Positions 10,501-21,640 of a DNA stretch of 64,000 nt are shown one piece after another. A program made the translations under genes and the position numbers. The notes under the pieces are model-generated. The model saw nothing but the letters and a program-made list of their open reading frames with translations, was not told the origin of the DNA and ran no database searches. Positions within the stretch are counted from its first letter, which is position 1. Each line of letters opens with the position of its first letter. Origin of the DNA: Lineus longissimus (Eukaryota > Nemertea > Pilidiophora > Heteronemertea > Lineidae); the NCBI RefSeq assembly GCF_910592395.1, contig NC_088312.1:18671292-18735291 (forward strand), read 5' to 3'.

Positions 10501-13500
10501 TTGCTGTGAGCACAGGGAGGGTGCTGGAAGTTTGTCACAGCCACATGCCGGATTTATGCTAATACAGTTGAACCAAGCAGACACCTCAACAATAAGGACA
10601 CACTCTCTATTAAGGTCACCATTTTTGGTCCCAAATTGGTTGTTTCAATATCAATTTGACCTCTCTAAATCAGGACACCTCTCTATTAGAGACAGTACCT
10701 GTCAGTCCTGAGGGTGTCATTATTAGAGAGGTTCTACTATGCATGTCATTAGCTGCTTGTTATGGACTTGTATTCGCTAAATCAATGTCTTTTGTCAGTG
10801 CCTTTAATTACAAAGATGGCACTATGTTTCTTCCTACTACAAATGTGGTTTTAATGGCCTGGCCCTGAATGATAACACTGATCTGGACAAACAACTTTGT
10901 TAGTCGTGAGGCCTATGGCATAATCTTCAGTGCCTGATTAGACCTCTTCATTGGCACATTTAAGCCACGTAAATCAATTGCCAAAAGGACACCATTTCAT
11001 TTTCTGAGGAAGAGGTTACAATGAATACTGTCACTTTTAACCACTTAGTATGCCGACTGTATCCCTCTTGCAGTGATAGACCAAAAGACAGACTATGCGT
11101 GTGTCACAGCTCTTGGCTCACTGCGCAATATTGAATACATGCTATTGCTCGATGTATCTTCTGCTTATTGCTATTTTCAAGAATGGGAAAGTTCATCTCA
11201 TGATTTATTTTTTTGAACATAAAAAACATTTTTCGTGAAATATCTTTATCGATGGACTTATAATCTCGATCGATCAAAATATTATCTCGATTGATTGACT
11301 TAGCATCACGATTGATTGAGATGTTATCTCGGGTGATCGTGATAATTTCTAGGGCGTTTGATTTATTTATATTGGGCAATTGAGACAATTTTCTCGATTG
11401 CCCGGCCGAGATAATCTCTCGATCAATTGGGATGATATATCAATCGATCAAGATTTGATTGATTGAGACGATTAGTGCATCGATCAAGATTTTCAGGAAA
11501 TTTGTTTTGTTCACGTTAAAAAAAATAATCATGTGATGTCCTTTTCCAGCCACCGTACAAGAATAAATGAATAAAGACTAGACTTTATTCATTTATTCAT
11601 TTATTCTTTCTATTGTACATGTTACATTATTGTTGATATCCTCTTCTTCCCTTCCCTCCTTTTAGGTCTCTCACAAACAAACGGACAAAAAATAAAACAA
11701 ACTTCCTCTTTGATGGGTTAAACAACATGAGACACAAAGTTCTCATCTTGGAGAAGTTAAAGCTTTACACGTTAATCCTTGTTGATGTAAATATAATAAA
11801 TCGTGCTCTTAAATGTTGACTTTTGCTGTACAGGGTGTCGGAAAATGTATGCAACTCCACGGAATTTAAAATCAGTTTAAAGATTTGTTTATAATTGTCT
11901 TGTCAGTTACAGTTCTGTCCATAAATAACATTGTCTGCCATGCTCTTTGGATATCGTCGCTATCACATGAATATGTGACAGACGCATGCCTGTCATAAAA
12001 AATCATGCGCACTCCTTGACCCCTGCTCTGCTACACCACTGAACCCAAGGGCAGGGGGTGTACAAAACTTGCTACTGATTATTTTTTAAGAATTGCGTAG
12101 GTGTTTGGCGCCCAAGGAGTTCAATTTACAACAGAACAGTTGATTATTTTCTGCAATGAGAGGTTTCGGAGTGAGCCTCAGCAGAGCTTTTAAAATGGTT
12201 CACTGAAGCGAGGTGGAGATTTACATTTTCCAACATTTTGTGTCGTGTTTTAACAGCTTTTGTAGTTCTTATCAGTGCTTTTCCTTTACACTTGCACTTG
12301 TAACATATTATCTTTTGAATCTAACATAAGCTTCATTAGTTAATACGTAATTGACTCGAAGGCGATGCAGGAACTTTATGTCATGACCTTCGGACACCTT
12401 GGTGTTCCCAACCGATTGTCTATCATACCATCATATTATATCATATCATTATCGGCGTCGTAACCCTATTGGATTTTTGCCGGATGTATAGAGTGAACTA
12501 TATGCTACTGTCCACCTATGTGGGATCTTTTACTTGCCCTGGCATAGACACTCAGGTACAAGGGACCACGCCTTTAAGTCTCATCCGACAGACCCGCGAG
12601 TATTTCATACGTTGGTTGTACGTGTTGTGAAGAGCAAGGATATTTTTAGTTCCTTGAAAGCCATGCCGGCTCATCCAGAAATACAATCCTGGGTTCTCCC
12701 CGGGAGATCATACCCATTGCGTGGTAGCCAGCAGTGTTAACCACTATGAGGCTCCCGAATTGAACATGTGAAATGACATTGGATGACCATGTGCATGATG
12801 AAATCACCTGTATCCTTGATATTCAAACACGGTCTTACATTAGTGAAACTAAAGTATAAACATTCAGAGTTGAAAACTACATTGCCGTGTTTCGACCAAA
12901 TTATGTTTTCCTTTACCATCTTTATATTCTTGAAAAGTTTGTATTTTTATGTGTTGTGTTACACTGTGTTATGTTTGTTGATTGTCTAATGTAATTCACC
13001 AGTTTTCGATACGAGTAAACTTTTGTGATTGATTTTCCTCTCTATGTTGTGGTTTGTCACATACACCTTGAAATTCATCAGCTTTTGACGCAAGAATACT
13101 TTTATGATTGACAAGCTGTGTTGTTTTGTGTTATGTTGTGTTATGTCTTGTGCCTTGAAACTGGGCTGTATTTTGGGGGGGGGGGGGGGCACTTACTCAA
13201 GAGACATCACAAAAAAATGATGTTTTTTATGCAGATATGGGTCCTTGTTGGACGAAAAGTGGACGAAAATATGGCCCTGTGATAGCTCTATACAATAATT
13301 TTATAGATAAAATTGTTGCCAATAGTTGCTTTTTATCAACTTCTTGAGCCTAAGTATGTATGGAAAGTTATTTAAATTTAGTGAAAAATGAGAGAGAAAA
13401 CATGGTGAATAGACAATAGAAATAATGGTTTCGTGACCCGATTGGGTCTTTGAACTCCCCTTAGTGAGTGAATTCAGTGTCAATCTTGACCCTAGCAAAA

Positions 13501-13807
13501 AAAGGAAGGTGTTGCCTAAGAGTCGATTGCCTGAGTGGGGGGAGAAGGGTTTCCTATTGACAGCTGCATAAAGAAAACATTGAATTGGCATGGTGCCTTC
13601 CTATTAATTGAAAATGGCTGGTATCCTTGATCTCTCCTGATCTCGGCTAACCTCTGTTTCTTTCTTTTCAGGATCGAGCTGATGCGTCAAGGTTTAAAAC
13701 ACTACAACATCGACGGTCTCAACACGCTGAAATATAACTTGGTCAAACTAGATAAGCGGAAGCTTTTCACGTTGGTTTATGTTGACGTGAATGAGAGGAA
13801 GTCATGA
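7395..13807 (+). CDS. beta-1,4-galactosyltransferase family gene, 3' part
   Basis: Members of glycosyltransferase family 7 transfer Gal or GalNAc from UDP-sugar to GlcNAc in the Golgi lumen. Three kinds of exon are visible: 7395-7582 with the FHDVDLLPE metal-binding region, 8947-9069 with the WGWGGEDDD motif, and two candidate terminal exons (11666-11819 and 13672-13807), each with DGLN and a C-terminal VDVN. Exon phases agree (2, 2, then either terminal exon). The N-terminal cytoplasmic, membrane and stem parts lie upstream of the window. One internal exon of about 35 residues, which in the family carries a His metal ligand, was not found between 9070 and 13671. Subtype (B4GALT or B4GALNT-like) is not assigned. 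Confidence 0.85.
7622..8065 (+). repeat. 145-bp tandem repeat, 3 copies (SINE-like body)
   Basis: Units start gcacttgaag at 7631, 7776 and 7921, an exact 145-bp spacing, and are nearly identical. A diverged single copy lies at about 9195-9358 and an inverted relative at about 17345-17460. The unit is therefore a dispersed repeat that has been tandemly amplified here. Confidence 0.9.
8268..8432. repeat. palindromic foldback element (MITE-like)
   Basis: The inner arms 8321-8344 and 8378-8401 are perfect reverse complements (ggtctttgaaagcacatttt...). The pairing extends outward less exactly to gtgtgtgaaata on the left and tatttcgcacac on the right. It has no coding capacity. Confidence 0.8.
8947..9069 (+). 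CDS. B4GALT-family exon with WGWGGEDDD motif
   Basis: The acceptor is cttgcag and the donor gtaagt. It encodes LPYHSIFGGAIEMKREHF then FSNKFWGWGGEDDDMSS, the acceptor-sugar and catalytic region of the family. Phase 2 at both ends joins correctly to the preceding exon and to either terminal exon. Confidence 0.94.
9195..9358 (+). repeat. diverged copy of the 145-bp SINE-like body
   Basis: Shares the order gcacttg-gaggtg-tttttctcc, ttcctccaagg, gatgagcgttttt, gtttattggc-tagtgactcc and gtagagtcca-gcaagct with the 7622-8065 array. Confidence 0.75.
9381..9778 (+). repeat. 61-bp tandem repeat, about 6.5 copies
   Basis: Units begin ggtctacata or ggtcttcata at 9381, 9442, 9503, 9564, 9625, 9686 and 9747, with constant 61-bp spacing. 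Each unit contains tcaatcttttcag (acceptor-like) and atcctgtaaat (donor-like). Confidence 0.95.
10562..10739 (+). mobile_element. MITE family A copy (diverged)
   Basis: Has the shared core ggtcccaaattggttgtttc, then atttgacctctc and ggacacctctctatta, and ends gagaggttctact. See 40350-40530 for the best copy. Confidence 0.8.
11230..11500. repeat. degenerate tandem of a cgattgattgag motif
   Basis: Many variants of atctcgattgattga occur in succession, in both orientations. It reads as a low-order satellite with no coding content. Confidence 0.6.
11666..11819 (+). CDS. candidate alternative terminal exon of the galactosyltransferase gene
   Basis: The acceptor is ctccttttag. It encodes about 51 residues including FLFDGLNNMRHKVLILEKL and LYTLILVDVN, then stops at 11817-11819. 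It is homologous to the 13672-13807 exon and enters in the same phase. It could be an alternative last exon or a decayed duplicate. The open frame, splice site and DGLN and VDVN motifs argue against long neglect. Confidence 0.65.
11820..13671 (+). other. intron/intergenic stretch with a SINE-like repeat
   Basis: No exon recognised. A probable SINE in reverse orientation spans about 12420-12760. A poly(G) run lies near 13177-13190. Confidence 0.5.
12420..12760 (-). repeat. probable tRNA-derived SINE
   Basis: On the minus strand the head reads catagtggttaacactgctgg, like a tRNA A-box region, and the element ends in a gataatgatatgata-type tail near 12430-12460. Length is about 340 bp. The head is diverged, so the tRNA origin is tentative. 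Confidence 0.4.
13672..13807 (+). CDS. terminal exon of the galactosyltransferase gene
   Basis: The acceptor is tttcttttcag. It encodes 45 residues: IELMRQGLKHYNIDGLNTL, then KLFTLVYVDVNERKS and stop at 13805-13807. DGLNTLKY followed by a C-terminal VDV motif is the usual end of family 7 galactosyltransferases. The entry phase matches the donor at 9069. Confidence 0.88.
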
Positions 13808-14300
13808 TGAATTGACACCTAGTGGAAATTATCCTGCCACTGGAATTTAGGGGTGGCAATTGTGATTTGGACTGGAATGGGAGCTGGATTGTATGGTTGT
13901 GTTCTGAATCTCCATTGGATATAAGGAAAATTTTCTCTGTACTGGTTGAGTTTTTGGACCATCAAATTGAATGTTTTAATTTGTACTAAGTGGTGAGTTC
14001 ACTTCAACGAATATGCTTTATTATGAAGCGACACGTTTGTGAATACTCAGAACTTATCTTGGTTTGTGTAAAAGTCAAAAATGTTACATTAGGTAAATTT
14101 CTTTACATCCAGTAGATGTTTTGCTAATTTTACATCCCATTGGTGTCCAAATCTAGATATCCATTGGATGATTAGTACTTAAATGGACAATTTGGACGTG
14201 GGAGTTACCTGACCAGGAGAATAATACACCTGCTTGCCACCATGCGCAGCCACTTGTTAGTATCTATCACACTAATGCTGATCTGACTCTGTAAATGCTT
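13808..14300 (+). other. probable 3' UTR and downstream flank of the galactosyltransferase gene
   Basis: Follows the stop codon; no ORF. I could not place a confident polyadenylation signal. Confidence 0.4.
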
Positions 14301-15800
14301 TTTGGCTCACCGTAGGGGAGTCTATACGATACCGCAGTGTCCGTCGTCCGTCGTCGTCGTCGTCGTCGTCCGTCGTATCCTATTTCAAAAACAGTGGCAC
14401 GTTTTTTAACCGCTAGGCCTATGAACTTAAAACTTTGTACACATGACCCCTAGGTCAGATGACCCGTGACACTAAATTTTTGTCCGATCTGATTCTCTAC
14501 TTGGCCACCAGGGGGCCAAATGTGGATATCTAAAAAGTGTGATATCTCGCTTATTAGTGACTTGTTTTCAATAAAACTTTTGTGGTAGGTACTCATAGCA
14601 AGGATACATCATATATCTTACGGGTTTTTAATTTGATCTACTTTTCATTGGCCGTTTGAGTGTAACTATGGCACGTTTCTCAACCACCAAAGCTATGAGC
14701 TTGAAACTTGGTACATATAACCCCCTATATCAGATAACCTCTGATGCTGAATTTCAGCCTGATCTGATTCTTGACTTTGCCACCAGGGGGCCAAAACAGA
14801 AAAAGTAAGAAGTGCAATGGCCTGCTTATTAGCAAATTGTTTTTGATGAAATTTTTATGGCAGGGACCCCTAGCAAGGTTACCTCAGATGTTGCACGATT
14901 TTTCGGATTTGACCTACTTTTTAAGGTCGCAGAGGTCAAATGGCGTAAATTTGCTGTTTGAGTGTAACTATGGCACGTTTCTTAACCGCAACAGTTATTA
15001 ACGTGAAACTTTGAACAAATGACCCCCTAGGTCAGTTGACCTCTTACACTGAATTTTGGTTCGGTCTGATTATTGACTTGGCCACCAGGGGGCCCAAACT
15101 CAAAACTCAAAAAGTGTGATTTCTCGCTTATTACTGATTTGTTTTTGATAAAAGTTTCATGGTAGGTACTCCCAGCAAGGATACATCACAAATCTTATGG
15201 GTTTTTGATTTGACCCACCTTTCAAGTTCACAGAGGTCAAAGTTGAAAACTTTACCGTTCTTGGTACGTTTTGTCGTTGTTCAATGTAAAGAATTTTAAT
15301 TTTGTGTAATGATGCATCTAAGAAGCCACTATTTGTATGCCAAGTTTCAGCCAGATCGGAATTCAAATATGGCCGAAATTGCATGTTTTTGCATGTTTTG
15401 TGGGTTTTTCCTCGTATTGTGGCAATCCAAAGGTCGTGAGTTCAAAACCCGGTCAAGGACAGCCAAAAATATTTTTATTTTTCATCTTTTCCTTTTTTTT
15501 TTTTCTGAGTTCTATCTTACATTTTCTTCATTTTTTGATTTATTTGGTGCCATAGATTTAATTAGGCGGCCATCTTGGAAATCGTTTTTTGCCGATTGCT
15601 GTAGTGTAACGAGTGATGAAATTGTTATGGTCAGGTGGATGTGTCTACATCACATATCACCCTGGTTTGTTATTTGACCTACCTGTCAGGGTCACTGAGG
15701 TCAAAGTTAAAAATATATATTCACCGTGACCATTGTCATGGAGTGGCACGTTTCTTCACTATCATTTTCACCTAGACTCTACAAGCTTGGAACCACAAGT
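14300..15800 (+). repeat. tandem repeat family B (about 270-300-bp units), forward copy
   Basis: Starts with ggctcaccgtagggg and a (CGT)n/CCGTCGT microsatellite at about 14340-14375. It then has repeated modules, each with ggcacgtttcttaacc, gaaacttggtacacatgaccccc, gatctgattcttgac, ttggccaccagggggcc and acctacttttcaaggtcacagaggtca. The gcacgttt landmark occurs near 14396, 14670, 14971 and 15744. The same family is inverted at 27270-28385. Confidence 0.88.
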
Positions 15801-15950
15801 CTCGGATTCACCACTTGGCCAGGGCCGGCTCTGAACTGGTCACAGATGCATGTATAAATTATGAGAGGCCTACATACTGTAGCACTTTCTGTAACTGTCT
15901 ACTAAAAATACTTACGGTGAGCACAATGGCCCCTGGCCGTTTCATTACCA

Positions 15951-16036
15951 GTGTTGCAGGTGTATACTGAGATAGGATGCAGGTGTGCATTGAGATAGGA
16001 TGCAGGTGTACACTGAGATAGGATGCAGGTGTATGG
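15951..16036 (+). repeat. 24-bp tandem repeat, 3.5 copies
   Basis: gataggatgcaggtgtacactga and close variants occur in succession. Confidence 0.85.
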
Positions 16037-16624
16037 ATTAGCAGGTGATCCACTTTGGGATTCTTAGGAAGAAGACCCTAGGCACCGATGTTTAGAATAG
16101 AGTAACCTGGGCCATAATTCATCATTTAGTTGTTGTTACTTTTTTTTGTGGTGCCTGCTGTATGAAATTTACCATCATCAATAGTCAATAGATCACTTGT
16201 TATGAATGAATAGGATTTTAATCAATGATTCTTGCAATATGTGTACGTATCGTCAAATTGTTTTATCATAGAATATACATAATCAACTTATTGCATTTCT
16301 AATCGAATACAGGTTATCCTTGCCTATAACGTCTTCTATACATTCTTGTACAACTGAAGATGTATCATTCATTTAATTAGGCCCTTAAAGGGGTATTACC
16401 AGGAGTGGGTGTGAATACTCAAGAAATCTTTGTAGTAAACTCCGCCCTCTAGGCCTAGTCTTGCCCGGTCACATATGATTATTCAAGAACCACTATTATA
16501 TACCCCATTTGGCCCCATTGCAATGTTACCCAAAGACGTTATAGGCAGGGATATCCTGTACATACCAGTAATAAAAACACTTAATATACAATTAAAGAAG
16601 TATTTCATGTTCTTCTTTGGAGAA

Positions 16625-17120
16625 GTCCCGAAGTAGTTTCTCCAAAATGGAAACTCCTGCAGTCCAACACCCTTGAGCATATTTCAGAAAGTATATTATG
16701 GGGTTGGAAGTCCATGAATCATGGCAGGAACTGCCCATCTTGAGCTTTCCACAAACTCAATATACCCATCATGTGGGCAGGTTGAAGTAGTCTCTAGTAC
16801 CCGAATGCCGCCATCAACCGTATTTCCCTTGACATTTTAGAAAGTACAATATTGACCTAAACTTCTATGAAACACGGTAGTTCTATCAGAAATCTTGAAT
16901 TTTCCACAAAAGTATCTATAATGTGGGCAGGTTGAAGCGATCTCTCTAAAACGAGAACTCCAGCAATCCCATGCCCTTGAGCAATGTTGAGCACATTTCA
17001 GATAATATATTATTGGCTTAAAGTTCAATGAATCGTGGCAGAAACAGTATGGTCAGAAACCGCCCATCTTGAGCTTTTTAACAAACTGTCAAATTACCCA
17101 TGATGTGGGCAGGTTGGCAT
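16625..17120 (+). repeat. three diverged tandem copies of a ~150-bp unit
   Basis: Each unit carries versions of cccttgagca-catttcaga, ttgagcttt-cacaaa and atgatgtgggcaggttgaag. The last landmark is seen near 16767, 16920 and 17100. Confidence 0.7.
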
Positions 17121-17344
17121 CTGCTACAATCTTTTATTCCAATGGTTGATGGAAGGAATTGCATCGCGCAAGGTTCCAATATCAACAACTGATAAGACCC
17201 TACAGGGTCTCCGGTTTCCTCCTACTAACATCACAATTGCCCATTGTTTTTTAAAGAGCTAATAATTCTTTGTTGACGCTCAGCTCTCGACTTAATATTT
17301 TATTAGTCCCTACTGAATGAGAAATATGAGGAGCTTGTATTTTA

Positions 17345-17530
17345 AAGACATGGCACTGTGCAGAAAACCAATTGGTGCCTAAATGGTGGCAGCAGGTAGA
17401 TTGCTCATCCTGCCTTAGAGGAGGAATACTCCCTGAAGCAAATGCTGAAGAAAAACTCAACTAAAGTGAAAAGCTGTTGCACAGCTGGGGTCAAACTTGT
17501 GACCACCTGCTCTAACCGTCATGAGGCACA
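17345..17530 (-). repeat. SINE-like element, reverse copy with tRNA-like head
   Basis: On the minus strand a head with ggttagagcagg and caagtttgacccc (tRNA A/B-box-like, about 17475-17525) is followed by a body matching the 7622-8065 unit (ggagtattcctcct and gatgagc). This suggests that the 145-bp repeat is a SINE body. Confidence 0.5.
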
Positions 17531-19271
17531 AGAAAACCAATTCATTCCAAACTGAGTCACTAGAATATACATGTACTAGTGACGGTCTGACACTGGCCCT
17601 TGGCTCACTCCACACACAGTTGACTGGCCTTGTCCCTCTCTCTTGAATAGGATGATGAAATGAACTAGCCCCAGGAGTCTGACCTTTAGTTGTTCTGGTA
17701 AAAGTTATTCATAATCATTGTCAAGAGCAAATAATTTATTCTTGATATTGGTCATAAAGACTTTCCAGAAGGGCTTACTGTGACTTACCGGTCATTTGCA
17801 CCACCTTTCACTTTGTCACAGTTGGCATTCTTTTAGGGGCTGAATAATGAACGGATCAGTGTGTCTGGGCTCTCGCTACTGCTGGGCCTGGGTCAACCGA
17901 AGGTTAAGTCTTGAAGGAGATCGCCTGGTTGAAGGTGCAAGATGGACACGAGCAAGAGGCAACCTCTAAAAGCACTCGCCATTTTCCAAGCTACAGCTTG
18001 AAGCTCTTCTCACTTCTCACTTGCCACTTTCCACTTCCCAAAACACTTGCCACTTACCAAAGCACGTCCCACACACTTCACCAAGCACTTCCATTCCAAC
18101 TTTCCAAAGCACTTGCCACTTACCAAGCACTTCCACTTTCCGAAAAACTTTCCTTCCCACTTGCCAAGCACTTACCACTTACCAGTACCAATGCGTTGAA
18201 TAACATTTCGTTTCCACAAAAAGCATGCGTCAATCCTATCGAGTAAGTGGGACACCCGCGTGTAGCTGCGATTTAAAATCGCTAGTTTGCCGGCAGTGAA
18301 CAATGATAGATCAGGCACTTTTTTCCGGGGACACTGATGCCTCCATACATGTAGACCTATCTCCACGTTGGCGTTTCATGCCATATCAGAATGCCGTAGT
18401 GCAGTTATTATGCATGCAAAGGCGGTGAAACTTTATATTTATGTAAACATATCTGTCTACACAACGGCATTGTCGAAATTCAAAATCAATGTTTGTATTC
18501 AGTATTTTAAATTTTTTTAAATAAGACCTCAATTTTCAAATTTTTGAAGGAACGGAGTATCAAAGTCCTCGTATGTAAACTGTGTCATATGCGTATAAGT
18601 ATATGTATATAAACATGGTTTAAGTACCCACAATAGCGATAGAGTAATGACATATCACGATATCGGGAATATTTGCAAAAATCTTTTACTATAATCCGGT
18701 TTAATTCGGGTAGTGGACACTTGTCGCAAGGACGGTGCGATAAAAATGTCATTACCGACACTCGGTATCAATGTCATCGACTAATGTCAAGAATCGAAAC
18801 GTTTATAGGCCAACATTCGTCGGGCGTTCAACATTTTTCATTGATTGCGTTTGAACACCGCCACCGCTTCAGGAGTATACTTTGAGTGATGCGCTTGGGG
18901 AGGTTAGATAGACTCCCGGGGCAGTCCATTGCGCCATCCTAATTGGACCTCCTTATGGTGAGGGAAGGCCGGTTCACTGCGTCCGGAGTGTAACATTAGC
19001 TGGCTAATTTACCTTATTTACTTTAGAGACGAAGACAGCGATATCGAAATTGGCCCTGCTTTGCGGAAATTAGCTCGGGCGAATTCAATTTTATTACGTT
19101 TGGCCCAATACACCAAAACCGAAATTAGGCCTATACTGCTAAGATAGGATGATTGATTTTTACATCGAAAATTATCGAACAGTCTAGAATAACAGAAGGC
19201 CTGTCCCGTCTCATTGATTGGTCATATATCACTAAATACTAGAATACGTATGCCTGTGTCAGTAGTCGTAC

Positions 19272-19358
19272 CATCCTGAGGAAATCAGGGGTTAATGTCG
19301 GAGACGCCAACGGAACCGGAGAAGCGAACATTAAACTACCGTGATTGCCTCAGGATGG
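19272..19358. repeat. small foldback element, family C
   Basis: Starts catcctgaggaaatcagggg and ends gattgcctcaggatggg, inverted ends around a ggagaagcg core. A second copy in the opposite orientation lies at 40246-40331. Confidence 0.7.
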
Positions 19359-20389
19359 GGTCCATACTTGATGGGTTCCCTGGATAGGTTCGGACTTCTG
19401 AGAGAAAAGCTTCTTATGGACTGATCCTATGGCTATAGTTTGGATTACATTACATGGTTTTACCGTTACCGGATTTACAGGCTATATATTGGTCGTCCAT
19501 GGTCTCTAAGTAGTTTAGTCGGCGTTTAAACCACCAAGGCACAATATGGAATGCGTAAGTTTAATAATACAACCAACTTACGCTTACTTATTAGTCAACT
19601 TTGAGCTGGACCGGTTTGTGTATGGCCTGTGTTGGGCTGTTGACACTTTCATTAGTAAAAAGGACGTCAAAGACATTGGTTGTTGAGAATTTCGAGCTGG
19701 TGACCAGATACAACCGAACGGACATTCTGATATCTTAATGTTGTTATGGCGTTCAAGACATTGGTGTGATTACGGGGTTGCTTTGTCTGTCAAATTCATG
19801 AGTTGGACGTGTATAGACCAGTTAGCAGGCTAAGACGTTCGATTCATCTCGGCAAAGAGATGGACAGTCGATTGATGAGACAGCACTGCAGCTCGGTGCG
19901 ACGAGGACAATTTAACTGGCTGCATGGCCAGCGTTCGCATGGAGTATGAGGCGTGCTGTCATTAGACACTGAAGTGTGGTGTGTTCCTCATGTCACGGAG
20001 AGAAGCTATTTTCGGGTGTGGATGCGTGCCCAAGGGACAAGAGTGACACATCCTGTGAAGCCATTAGATCCAGAGTAAGAAACCGAATTGTGGTGAGTCG
20101 CGGCCATCTGAGAGCAAATTATTATCAGGACATCCTTGTGTTATTGCTGGAATGACATACATTTATGGTTGTATTGTCAACAACTGTTAGTTGTATTTGG
20201 AGACACATTCCTTGTGTGAATCAGCACTTGTGGGACGTCATTGAAAACATTTACCCGATGGATATCGTAAACTGATTTACTGGATATATCGTATGTGTGT
20301 AACCACTATTGGTGATGTAGACAAACACTTGAAATTGATGGACATTAAATTCAAAGGATTCTTTATTATCATTGGTTTCACTATTTTAG

Positions 20390-20548
20390 AAAGTGATGGA
20401 GAAGCATTCAAGATTTCTTGACACGAGGAACCACGGACAGCAGTATGTAATGCCGTTGCTTTGACATTGAAAAGGAAAGAAGTGCGTTGGCAAGTAAGAT
20501 ATAACAAAGCATAGGTGCTTTAATTTGACGTTTTCGTGCACGAAAGTC
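20390..20548 (+). other. putative 5' UTR of the orphan gene
   Basis: A good acceptor-like site (ttcactattttag) ends at 20389, and this stretch would be the 5' part of the coding exon. Inferred only. Confidence 0.4.
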
Positions 20549-21640
20549 ATGCCGAACTTCTCCGAGAACCCCAGTTTCAACTCCCAGCGGGTGCAGAAGG
20601 CCTCCCGTATTAACGGGATCGAGAGCACCCGCCTCGGGAAGCAGCTGCAGATCCTAGAGAAGGAGAAGCAGACGCACCTCCGGATGAATTTCCGAGAGAT
20701 GCGCCTCCTCAAGGTGACTTTGGATCATATCAAGGCGTCCAGCGGAAAGAGTCCGGAGGGAATAGCAGATGATGAGGAATTCGTTGAAAAGAAAGGCGAT
20801 ATTGTTTCGTGTTTCTTGTATGGGGATCGGACTCAGAGCAGACGATTTGGTAAATATCGGCGGGTTCAGTCCGCGGCTGCGCCGAGACAGACGACTTTGG
20901 AGGATGAGGAAGCAGACGTCAAATCGTTAAAGTCGGGTCATGGTAGGAAAGCTGATGCGGCGACGGGTAAGACAACCCGGCCACACACCAGCCCTGGACA
21001 TCGCCGGTCGATTGTTTGGGGTGGCCGGACAATCCCTATCCATGGTAGAACGCAGTCATTCAACGAACAAGCACCGACCGCGCAGTCTGAGCTTGGTTTG
21101 GATTCAGACTCGGACAGCGCGTTTGAAAAGCAAGCAGACGACTCCGAAGAAGACGACGTAGATGCCGCGCCAACAGCACAGCCAACGATTCTGAACATGC
21201 CGCCGCGCCGCTTTAGAAACATTTCTGTGTCAGGGAACGCACCCTTGCCTGTCCCTTTCTCAAACAACGACCCGTCCTCGATAGACGAGGAAGTAAAGGA
21301 CCTTGGGGAGGTCTTCAGACACAAGGCATCAATGAGGGAACGGACGATCAGTAATAAACGACAAAGTTCCGCCTCGGAGGTGTCAATTGTGAAAAGTACT
21401 GAAAAAAGACAAAATTTAGCAAAGGTTGTGAATCAAGCTAGGGCATTGACAATGGCTGTATCAAAATGGCGTCGGCTCAGCGGCATGCCTGGAGTAGAGC
21501 GTCCCCCTGCTTTAGGCGACGACAGGGACGGCGAGTCCAAGTCAGTTATGACGAGAGCTTTGGATAACCAGCGGAGGAAAAGTTTGATGGGAAAGATTGA
21601 GAGTTTTATGGATCAGTATCCGATCACGCAGGAGTCATGA
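20549..21640 (+). CDS. uncharacterised 363-residue protein, single coding exon
   Basis: I do not recognise a family. The first true ATG is at 20549 (a TTG-initiated extension to 20525 is not credible in an animal gene). The N-terminus (MPNFSENPSF onward) is followed by a basic, helix-prone stretch around residues 15-65 with LGKQLQILEKEKQTHLRMN. The middle is long and low in hydrophobic residues, with Ser, Arg and acidic clusters (DSEEDDVDAAP) and looks disordered. The C-terminal 90 residues are again helical and basic (EKRQNLAKVVNQARALTMAV, then RRKSLMGKIESFMDQY). No signal peptide or membrane segment is seen. Codons are GC-richer than the flanks, and a 1.1-kb frame without stops supports a real gene. 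Confidence 0.75.
   Translation: MPNFSENPSFNSQRVQKASRINGIESTRLGKQLQILEKEKQTHLRMNFREMRLLKVTLDHIKASSGKSPEGIADDEEFVEKKGDIVSCFLYGDRTQSRRFGKYRRVQSAAAPRQTTLEDEEADVKSLKSGHGRKADAATGKTTRPHTSPGHRRSIVWGGRTIPIHGRTQSFNEQAPTAQSELGLDSDSDSAFEKQADDSEEDDVDAAPTAQPTILNMPPRRFRNISVSGNAPLPVPFSNNDPSSIDEEVKDLGEVFRHKASMRERTISNKRQSSASEVSIVKSTEKRQNLAKVVNQARALTMAVSKWRRLSGMPGVERPPALGDDRDGESKSVMTRALDNQRRKSLMGKIESFMDQYPITQES

Larger units (their letters stand above)
9070..11665 (+). other. intron region; expected middle exon not found
   Basis: Holds a diverged SINE-like body (9195-9358), a 61-bp satellite (9381-9778), a MITE copy (10562-10739) and a degenerate tctcgattgattgag tandem stretch (about 11230-11500). I saw nothing matching the family's expected segment after the EDDD exon. 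Confidence 0.6.
15801..20389. other. intergenic region, mostly repeats
   Basis: Besides the repeats listed separately I see no coding gene. About 17965-18190 is a degenerate array of cacttgccacttaccaa-like units. The 17560-17710 segment resembles 40080-40200 (gactggccttgtcc, aatgaac and ggagtc in order), so it is a dispersed repeat. Confidence 0.5.

Noticed and set aside
12150-12215. Possible missing galactosyltransferase exon (frame reading MRGFGVSLSRAFKMVH)
   Set aside because: It faintly recalls the family's RG-x-x-x-x-R...M-x-x-H region, but spacing is too short, a stop follows at once and no splice sites fit.
17911-18246. ORF of 111 codons rich in Leu, Ser, Thr and His
   Set aside because: It lies in a degenerate cacttgccactt repeat; no protein features.
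20525-20548. Upstream extension of the 363-residue ORF to a TTG
   Set aside because: Non-ATG initiation is not credible here; the ATG at 20549 is used.
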